NCBI GenBank assembly: GCA_035578155.1
Contig: JAPWDM010000001.1
Location: 744,001-808,000, forward strand
DNA from: Brachynemurus nebulosus
Lineage: Eukaryota; Arthropoda; Insecta; Neuroptera; Myrmeleontidae
Length of the DNA stretch: 64,000 nt
Direction of reading: 5' to 3'
Shown here: positions 55,561 to 64,000 of the stretch, in pieces
Layout of the letters: each line of letters opens with the position of its first letter
Position numbering within the stretch: the stretch's first letter is position 1
Translations under genes and position numbers: made by a program
Notes under the pieces: model-generated
Database searches by the model: none
What the model saw: the letters and a program-made list of their open reading frames with translations, nothing else
Told to the model about the DNA's origin: nothing

Positions 55561-56064
55561 ATGTAAACTGATGATTGAAAGTAAATTTTAAAACTTTTGC
55601 TTTGGGGTTTTGAGTACGAAAATATTTTCATTTCCATAAAATATACATACTTGTGAATATATCGAAAATTGATATCAACTTCCGTATTTTAAAACAAAGT
55701 TAATATTTTTGACAGTTTAAAATTGTGCACTACATACTTTTTCTCTCTTAGTTCTTTTCGAAGGTTCTGTAACTTTAACTTTCTCTTTCTACTGATCCCA
55801 TACTATAGAGCACATGAGATTTAAAGTATATTTACTCAAAATAAAATATTGTTTATCTACGACTACCATGAAATTGCTTGTTTATTGTACAAAATACTAC
55901 CTAAGTAAACTACGTTTTACATACAGCCATATAATCAGCTGTACAAAAAATGGCTCTTTACACGCATGTATATACTTAAATACTAACGCTTACTATACAC
56001 TTTTGTTAATTCTCATATTATATACGTATATTTTACAGCTTATACAGTGATATACATATTATAC
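55561..56064. other. AT-rich DNA
   Basis: Nothing recognised. Confidence 0.5.
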
Positions 56065-56285
56065 CCTGTTTCAAATACAATTGATCATGAGTCAAAATTA
56101 AAAAATTAAATAATTCTTATATTCAAAACAAATCAATCTTCTATTCTTTTCTAAAAACAAACTGCAATTTTAAAATTTACGTAAGTGCAATAATGAAAGA
56201 GATAAAGCCAAGAAAACGGAAATTATTTAAAATTCATAAGTGATGAAGCATGGTTAAAATTAAGGGAAATGGACCATATACGAAT
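56065..56285. repeat. Dispersed repeat B, copy 2
   Basis: TTTCAAATACAATTGATCAT ... AATGGACCATATA is about 87-90% identical by eye to 30412-30635, in the same orientation 25.6 kb away. Confidence 0.85.
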
Positions 56286-56451
56286 TTGTACAAAAATTTT
56301 ACCTAGCAACTGAATGTTTACGTTTTTTTTTAATAAATTTCAAATACTATACATAATTTTAATGTATTTGTAGATTTGTACCAAATTTTTATCGTTTATT
56401 GTGAATTCCGTGTTAGTCGTAGATAAAGTATAGTACGTAACTCGGATGTAA

Positions 56452-56700
56452 GGCTACGTGTCCATTTGGGAGTAACTAGCAGAAGTAACTATCCAAAAAG
56501 TTGATAGTTTATTGTCCACTTGAGAGTACTTTCAATAACTTTCACTCTCCAGAAAACTGTCTGATAGCAAACTCTCCGATAGTGCTCTCAAAACCGTGTC
56601 GACATACAACAGTTGAAAGCTAATGTCAAATTTTGATTAAGAAACATTAATATGATTTTTATTTGCTATGATCGTTAAAAAAGTTATGGACACGTATGCA
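56452..56700. mobile_element. Possible degraded Harbinger-like MITE
   Basis: TAA followed by GGCTACGTGTCCATTTGGGA looks like a left end. TTATGGACACGTATGC near 56685-56700 is a weak mirror. Low certainty because the right end lacks TAA. Confidence 0.3.
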
Positions 56701-57835
56701 ATATGCAGCTTACAACCTCAATCATGTAATATACTATTATACGTCAATTCACGGTAGTTTTAAAAGGGGTCAAAAGAGTAAAGAGAAATATTGTTTAAAA
56801 TCTGTCTCTCTTACTTTACATATCAAAATAACATAGATAAAGATAGATTCTAAGACGGTTTTATATGTATCGGGTGCCTTCAGTTCATGTACAAGCAGTA
56901 GTATAATTTTTTAAGTACGGGTAAAAAAAACTGACATTAACAACTCTTATTATATAGTATCTTCATTCAGAAAAATACATTTACAAATATATAAAATATA
57001 CGAATGTTTGAAAAAGAGATAAAAAAATGTTGGTTATATCTTTATAAGTATGTATAACTTCAGTACTGAGTACTGACAATGAGTATGTATACTAACAACG
57101 ATATATTTACCGGCATACTTCAATTCAAGTTATTCTAATCTTATGCCCTCGATATATTTGTCTACGACTACTATTATTGTATACGAAACGAATTTAGATA
57201 TGATTTTCTACGTACATGGTCCTTTAAAAACGGCAAGAGCTTACTTACTCTTCTTACAATTTGTTTGTAAGGTATATATACAGGATATGGTTATTGTTAT
57301 ATAGGTATACCTACTGTATATAAGATATTTAGGTTCAATAATTGAATAAATATTAAATTTGTGAATAAATAAATGACAATTTCATTCGTTTGTATAAGTT
57401 TTATTCGAATAAATTTCAATTTTTCGATCACTTCCATCATCGTATGTTGGGAGGGACGACGTTAATTAATCGCCATTAATCTATAGTTGTTTTGAGTTAT
57501 CCCCAACATATAGTAATTTAACTGAATAATGCTAAATTAGTCTTGCAGGGGAATAAATTTCCTGGGATAACTCTCCAGTTACTGTGAAAGCCAATTATGA
57601 AACAAAATCTAAACGTTTAAAATTATAGATCCAAGTTGTTTGAAATAATTTTATATGATGGTTTTTCGAAAGAGGTACATGTTTACAATTTTAAAGCTTA
57701 ATATTTAGTACACAAGACTTCAATGAAATGAATAATAGTAAAAAGTACCTCAATCTCATTTTAAGAGTAATTTTTAAACATACTCCCTGCCATTTGCGAT
57801 TATAAAATGTGTACATATACAGAATTTTATCTTCG
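56701..57835. other. AT-rich DNA
   Basis: No gene, RNA or repeat ends recognised. Confidence 0.5.
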
Positions 57836-59790
57836 TAGGTCTAAAGGGCTAAACATGAATTGCATCCGGCGGTCATATAAAATATTTCATTTCCCCAAGG
57901 TGCCATAAAAATAAGACAAATTGCATCCCGCGGTCAAAAATCAAACACACGAATTGCATCCTGCGGTCAATATTTTATTGCTTTTAAAGGTGTAGTTGAT
58001 TACAAATATATAGGTACGTATACATACAATTTATTCAATATTTTATATAAAATAATTTTCAAAAATAATTTTTCCCAAATCATTCATATTTTTGTTTTAT
58101 TTAAGGAGAGGGTAAGGTTAATTCGTACAAAAATGGCATGTCTTTGTTATTTTTTTGTGACGACACAGTTAAAATTTCTTTATTAAAACCAGTGGTACAT
58201 TAAAGTATGGCATTCGAAGAATATAGTATAAAATTTTTACGAAGAAATATTAAAAAATACAGTAATGGCAGCAATTATTCCAACGTGTCTCGGAAAAAAG
58301 TAGAATTGCGATTTCCTCTCATAACTTGGTGCTGGATCATCCGAAATAAAAAATTAAAGTTCATTCGTTAGAATATAGTTTTCCTCAGGTAACGCTGGGA
58401 GGGTTTTTCGAAATTTCAATTTGTCACTTTTTTGGAACACTTAGAACGGAAAAACATGATTTTTTGCGAAAAAAATTGGCTAATTTGTTATTGTAAAATA
58501 AAAATTATTAACAAATTTGAAAAAAACTCGTGAATTATGTACAGAAATAATGTTCAAAATTTCAAATGGATCGGTGCTGTAGTTTTGAAGTTATGAGGGC
58601 CACCGACTTTGAAAACGTGAGCTGTGAGGAAAACGCTTTAAAGTTTTGAACACTTAAAAATTCGTGTATAAGAGAGAGAGCGAAACATCTGCCAGGTAAC
58701 AACAAAAATGCTTATAACTTCGTCAATTTTGCTCCAATCAACTTGAAATTTTGAGACAATATTCTTGAGATATTATGCATTCAGCTAAAAAAAAAAATAA
58801 AAAAAAATGCAAAAAAAGTTATTTTAATACCTTACCCTGCCCTTAAGTTGTATCTCACCTATTTATTGTATTTTAATAAAAAAAATCGCCAAGTACGTAT
58901 TCGATCTGCATTAAGTCAGGTTTTCGTAGTCAGTAGTTTCTGAATTTTTTTTTATTATTTTTAATTTTAAATACTTGGAGAAAATTTTATCGGGAAAACT
59001 ATCAGTAGCTATTTTTTTTATAACTTTCAGGGTTCAGGAAAATTTAGAACATTCAGGTGGTTTTCATTACGGAATTTTGTGGTTTTTACTACGGAGTTCT
59101 AAAAGTAATTAAACACAGAAAAGGGTAAAATTAAAAAAAGAAACACTTGAGAAAAATGATAATGTTAACATAATTACACTTTCAATTAATTTGTCAATAA
59201 TGCTATATAATATAAAATTTTGAAAATTTACTAAATTTTAGGTATTTTTATTGATTTTTAATTTCTTTTTTTAATACTAAACAAAAAATAGCCCTGTCTT
59301 GATAATCTTAAACTACCTACATGAAACTAAACCAAAATAGCAAATTAGAGTTCCAGATTCAAAGAAAAATGAAATTAAACTGTTTTCCCGGTAAAATTTT
59401 CTCCAAGGTATTTAAAATTAAAAATAATTAAAAAAATTAAGAAACTATTGACAACGGAATCCTAACTTAATGCAGATTGAATACGTACTTGACGATTTGT
59501 TTTATTAAAATCCAATAAATAGGTGAGATAAAATTGGAATAAAACAAAAATACGAATGATTTAGGAAAAAAATTATTTTTGAAAATTATTTTATATAATA
59601 CAATAAATAAGTTGTATGTATGTATGGATTTGCATTCAACTACACTTTCAAAAGCAATAAATCAATAAAATACTGACCGCGGGACGCAATTCGTGTGTTT
59701 CCCTTTTTACCATTTTTTACAACTTTAGGGTCAGATCGACCCTTTTCAACCGTGGGATGCGATTCGTGATCAATCGTCTAAAGCAATGGA
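57836..59790. mobile_element. Large fold-back with GCATCC(C)GCGGTCA motifs, interrupted by a TTAA element
   Basis: The left arm 57836-58104 plus 58842-59010 is the mirror of 59385-59790. Terminal zones carry AATTGCATCC(G/C/T)GCGGTCA three times at left (57858, 57922, 57957) and GACCGCGGGACGCAATT plus a diverged copy at right, like transposase sites. The central ~375 bases are unrecognised. The left arm is split by the 737-bp insertion described next; the right arm is not. Confidence 0.8.
58105..58841. mobile_element. Nested TTAA-inserting element (737 bp)
   Basis: TTAA stands at 58101-58104 and 58842-58845. Ends: GGAGAGGGTAAGGTTAATT and, reversed, GGGCAGGGTAAGGTATTAA. The unbroken right arm of the host fold-back carries the empty site (reversed TTTTATTCCAATTTTATCTC against left TTTTATTTAA...TTAAGTTGTATCTC). 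The TTAA target fits the piggyBac superfamily, but the ends are not the CCC(T/A)AG type seen at 31582. Confidence 0.82.
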
Positions 59791-60729
59791 AATTATAAAG
59801 GTGTGTCAGACGAACAGGCGGATTTGACTGTAAATTGTAAAGATTACGAGAAATCGTAACAATGGCGGGAGCGGTAGCGCTAACACGTTAGGAATTTAAG
59901 CGAATTTCATGTCTGTTAAATATTATTTTATGTATTTACAGTCTCGCCAACGTGACCACCATATTTACTCTAACATAGTTTTGTCTTGCGGTTTCATCCG
60001 CATAAAATTATTTTGATTGTGAGTAGAATTTCTTTTAAATTAGATGTTCCGACATTCGTGCAAAACCCTTTTGGTTCCTTATAGTACTCCAAACGACTCT
60101 AAAGCCTCTGAAGTAGCCAAATTTATAATTTTAGGAATAATTAAATTTGGGGCTCAGAGCTCTGTGAGAAATTTTTAAAATCATTTTTTCTGTAATTAGA
60201 TTTTATTATTATTGTCCTTTTCTGAAGTGAAATTTTTGAATTTTGAAGTAACTAATTCATATCGCACCTCGGCAATAACGGGGCCACCTCATAAAGGACC
60301 AGACAAAAATTCTAAATATTTTCATATTGCATTGAAAATAAATTTTACACCAGGTAGTGTCCTACGTTTTTCTAAAAACTCCATTTGAACTGGGTCAATA
60401 ATTTTTATGTGATATGTGGTTAAATAAACAGACAACCAGATAAAGCTTACAAAATTTAAATTTTTATTATATGTACAGAATATAATCGTTAACTTTTCGA
60501 TACAGTTCATTAGGTCAGTGTACAGACAGAAGTTTACATAACAAAGGAAGAGCAATATTTGAATAGTCAGTTATAATAAATTGTATTAACAAAACTTGAG
60601 CCATTTTTTTTTTTTGAAATTCTGTTTTCTGTTTGTATAACTCCACTATTAAAATGTGCATCATTCTATATCTGTGTATTCCTAAAATAGGTTTTGTTCT
60701 CTAGGTTTTAAGTTAATAAATCTTACAGT
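59791..60729. other. Repeat-derived DNA, no gene
   Basis: 59960-60250 is related to 53685-54030. 60250-60310 is a GC-richer patch (CACCTCGGCAATAACGGGGC). The rest is AT-rich. Confidence 0.4.
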
Positions 60730-60755
60730 TGTTCGGTTACCGAACTTAAAAATAA
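60730..60755. repeat. GTTCGGTTACCGAAC palindrome
   Basis: A 15-base palindrome followed by TTAAAAATAAAG. The relative at 44311 reads GCTCGGTAACGAGC TTAAAAATA. Compensatory change in the stem suggests a conserved hairpin near the end of a repeat family. Confidence 0.5.
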
Positions 60756-61308
60756 AGTAAAAGATTTAAGTATACAAGGTGGTAAAAAATTTTGTACCGT
60801 AATCTCGAGAGCTGATAGATAGTAGATTTAGGATACATTTTACCTTTTTATACAAATTTTTTTCAAAACTTTTTAATAAGGGAGCTACAACTCTGTAAAA
60901 AAGGTGAAATGAAAGCTATTTTTTTCAAAAAATTTTCTAAATGTTTTTGAAAAATGAATTGATATTTTAAGGGTGCGTATGTGATATTAGGATAATAATT
61001 AACAGGTATAGCAAGATAAGCATAGGGAAATGGCCCCCATAGCCGATGTCTATAATAATATACCGTATGAGTTTTTTGAGAGTTGTCGTTTTTATTACAG
61101 ACAAATTTGTACGATAGAAATGGTACTGGAAAAGGTTTTTTTCTTAGATATAATAGAAATGTAACCAACTGGAGCACTGTCTGTTGAAGTAGCCTCAAAT
61201 ACATATGCACATTTCTACCGCTTAATTGATAAATTAATGACAAAATTCAAAAAATAAACTTGGATAAAAAAAGTTTTTTCCGTCATTTATGTTTTAAATT
61301 GATGCATT

Positions 61309-62244
61309 ACACGGAGAGAAAATTCATAGAAAAATTATTGTGCTCAGCACTACAATCGACGTGTAAAAGGCGAACATATTCAATTTTGTATGGTAAAAAT
61401 ATAAAAATTATAATTAATCATAGAAAATTTAAAGGATAGAATATTCTTTCCGTAATATTAGCTCCGTAAAATTTGTAAAACAGCACAGTTAAAAGTTCCA
61501 TTCCTGACAGAAAAATATTTTTTAATTGATTTTCTTACAAAAATTACCATGCCGTCTTATAATTATTCAAATGCTATCTGCTAATAGTAGAAAGAAAGAA
61601 AGAGAAAGAAGGTATCAACGCTGTTGAAATGTACCCCACTCATACATGCAAGTCATATAGCCAGGATGGTGAGTGGTGTGACGACCAACTTGGTCGGACC
61701 AAGCACCTTGATTCATTAGACTGTCTTATAAGCAGCAAGCAGTATTCATTACACTGTCTTACAGGATGGACTGTCACCATTTAATTCATCATTTTGTTAC
61801 TTCACTATCTTCCGTATTAGAATATATTGTTGCCAATCATTTTTGTATGCATCATAAAGAATCGAAGGTCGGAAAAGATCGGGCATCTTCGAAGTTTTTC
61901 GAAGCAGGATTGAATACGTATATTATTCCTCATTGCGTACAGCCCAACCAACATAAGGGTGCAGGTCAAATGCGCAAATGAAAGAGTACGACAACAAGAG
62001 TTAAACTATAACATATATGCATAAGAGTATGATAGAAGTTGTGTTAACACATTAAATTTTACCATGCTAGCACAACAATTTTTATGAAGCTATGACTAAT
62101 ACTTTTTACGTTTCAATTTAATAATATTTACATGATCGTAAAATATTTTTTACTTTGGTCGTCGATCGCGCACGCATTATAAGAGAGCATGGTAATTTTT
62201 CTGAATTTTTCTCTACAAAAATTATATGATTTTTCTCTCCGTGT
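61309..62244. mobile_element. ACACGGAGAGAAAA-ended element (0.94 kb), nested
   Basis: ACACGGAGAGAAAATTCATA at left; mirror TATATGATTTTTCTCTCCGTGT at right. A 71-codon frame at 61766-61981 (MDCHHLIHHFVTSLSSVLEY ...) is not recognised and lacks splice or domain support. No transposase. Confidence 0.75.
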
Positions 62245-62819
62245 AGATCAGTTTTACCGAAAAATTAATATATAGTCTTAGTTAAAAATCAATAAGTTTA
62301 TATCTTAGCAAGAAAACCATAAGAGCTATAAAGCTCCTGACTATAGCAATCGGTTGCCCTCGTCGATACCTACAACTCTTATTTGAGCAATTTTTCGATT
62401 AAATTAACGGTTTGGCTGTAATAAAAATGGCAACTCCCAAAAAACTCACATGGTTTGTAGTAACATTGGTACCCTAAATGATTACCAAATATACGGACAC
62501 TGACCCTTAACCTTGATTTGTCCTTGAGATATTAACCAAAATATGTGTGAGTGCTGCAGTTTTTCAAACTCAATTTTCTCAAAAACTATAACACCTAGGA
62601 AAATAAATGTAAATATATTGGAAATTTTTTGATAAATTTCTAGTATACTTACACCGTTCAAAAAAAGCAGTATATTATGCAATTATTTTGAACTTTTAAA
62701 ATTTAGGGAAAAATATCAAAAAAATATATAATATAGTCCCAAGTATTACCTAAATTTTGAGATGGTTGAGATGAGAATAAGAGATGGTTTTGAAAGTTAA
62801 TATGTCATTTATTTTTTAT

Positions 62820-63270
62820 TACTCATGCGGGAGAAGTACTAACTTGGCGCACACATTTCTGTACGCAAAATAGCTATTTGCCCACTGTACTCTTCCCGCA
62901 TACTTTTTTGCGTGTGGAAAGTAACGTTCCACACGCAAATTGACAATAAAACACGCAAAATTTAATCAAAATACGCAAAGCCGCCTCTTAATTTTTCATT
63001 TAATAAATATTTCATAATTATTTCTATAGAAACCACCAACAAAGTAATTTAAACGATAATTAATTCAGATAAAAAAGACCAACACTTAAAAATATTATTT
63101 TAAAAAGTAATAAAAATGTCAAAAATAGTGATAATAATAGAAAAAAGTATGTGAAATTCGTAATAAAAAATAGTATGTGTAACTCAAGCGAATGAGTGCA
63201 CGAACGTAGTGAGTGCGCTCAACTTCGCTTTCGTGGGCAATCGACAATTTCCCGCACTTATTGCACAATA
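62820..63270. repeat. Cluster of hairpins and CGAGCG-type words
   Basis: GCGTGTGGAAAGTAACGTTCCACACGC (62921-62947) is a near-perfect hairpin, preceded by ATGCGGGAGAAGTACTAAC and mirror TACTCTTCCCGCAT (62826 and 62888), so 62824-62902 also folds. 63180-63245 has GAACGTAGTGAGTGCGCTC, AACTTCGCTTTCG. Probably small nested repeats. Confidence 0.5.
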
Positions 63271-63636
63271 TACTATTTTCATTTTCAATTATTCGAACCA
63301 AATTCCTAACAAATATGATTCTCTATTCCACGCAAAAAAAGGTACACTTGTTACTTTTCGATAAACAATTCCGTTTTCAAGGAATTTAAAGTGCAAATAT
63401 CTATCCGAAAATTATCCGTTTCTTAATCATAAGTGATGGAATAAGTGGTATCTACCGTGAATTTAATTATTGTAATATCAATACACACCCGTAAAATATG
63501 AATCCGTTTTTCAAAGGCGTCTGAAAAACATTTAAAAAAAATGATTTTGTTTCACCCTTTTATATTCAATACCTCAATCTTATCTCCCTTATTATTGAGT
63601 TTTGAAAAAAAGTGTATATAAAAAGGTATTATAATT

Positions 63637-63745
63637 CGTTTATTTTGTTTGGAATATGAACACCATATTTCCTTCTCGGTTTTACAGAATATGCAAAACA
63701 GAGAAAGAAATATGGTGTTCATATTGCAAACAAAATAAACAAATT
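63637..63745. mobile_element. 110-bp fold-back nested in a terminal repeat
   Basis: TTATTTTGTTTGGAATATGA, ACACCATATTTC is mirrored by GAAATATGGTGTTCATATTG, CAAACAAAATAA. It interrupts the right arm of the 60775-63807 element between words that are adjacent in the related 35240-35290 sequence (GGTACCATTATTTTTGAACG). Confidence 0.75.
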
Positions 63746-64000
63746 ATATTATTTTCGAGCGTACTATCGGCTCTGGTAATTACGGTACACAATTTCCGAC
63801 CATTCTGTATAAATGTCTACGATATATACGATCTTTGTGTATAAAACTTGTATGTAGTAATTTACAATTTACATACTAACTGTACCCACAAGGCAAATGA
63901 TTGTTGATGTTACGTGTTTTTGTCTAGATAGATGGGGTGGTTCATAAGGTAAATAAGAAAGACACACTTGTACCAAATAAAAACAATACACTTGTATAAA

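Larger units (their letters stand above)
60775..63807. mobile_element. CAGGGTGGTC-family element, 3 kb, with nested insertions
   Basis: The left end CAAGGTGGTAAAAAATTTTG, TACCGTAATC and the right end (reversed CAGAATGGTCGGAAATTGTG, TACCGTAATT) are flanked by TA. Arms of ~400 bases match each other and the 34601-35315 element (TTCAAAACT, AATAAGGGAG). Nested inside are the ACACGGAGAG element and a 110-base fold-back in the right arm. Confidence 0.75.

Noticed and set aside
60863..61243. 126-codon minus-strand frame
   Set aside because: Translation of a CAGGGTGGTC-family arm; related arms do not conserve it.

Overview
This AT-rich eukaryotic window has short exons with GT-AG introns, long (TA)n tracts and many small DNA transposons. 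The two genes I recognise resemble Drosophila PIG-A and GEFmeso/PLEKHG5, so an insect is the best guess; I cannot name the species. No bacterial, viral or CRISPR-like content was seen.

Layout. (1) 1-1242: AT-rich flank with two fold-back elements. (2) 1500-6712, plus strand: PIGA, the catalytic subunit of the enzyme that starts GPI-anchor synthesis. It has eight confident exons and possibly a 17-base first coding exon at 1243. (3) 6713-15412: intergenic DNA between the convergent 3' ends, with a (TA)n tract, a tandem duplication, and a 1.37-kb inverted-repeat element (11721-13090) carrying an exact 348-bp tandem array of tRNA-Thr-like modules. (4) 15413-48277, minus strand: a PLEKHG5/GEFmeso-like Rho guanine-nucleotide exchange factor. 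Sixteen phase-compatible exons give 981 residues, with an RBD/ubiquitin-like segment, a DH domain and a PH domain. The N-terminal exon(s) were not found. (5) 48278-64000: 15.7 kb with no recognisable protein gene, made of nested repeats plus one small GC-rich stretch with a strong splice donor at 49390-49496.

The introns of the Rho GEF, especially the 15.4-kb (20286-35728) and 7.9-kb (36208-44076) ones, hold most of the mobile DNA. They contain a decayed Jockey/I-type LINE that lacks its reverse transcriptase; MITEs of hAT type (8-bp duplications), PIF/Harbinger type (TAA), piggyBac type (TTAA) and pogo/Tigger type (TA); and large fold-backs, two of which carry tRNA-derived modules.

The two genes act in unrelated pathways (GPI-anchor synthesis in the ER; Rho-GTPase signalling) and are only neighbours. 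I found no convincing new multi-gene system. The most unusual material is the tRNA-Thr-like 348-bp repeat family, a piggyBac-type insertion dated by the fold-back it interrupts, and a LINE truncated at its 3' end beside one of two ~153-bp direct repeats. All calls come from reading the sequence; no database search was run.
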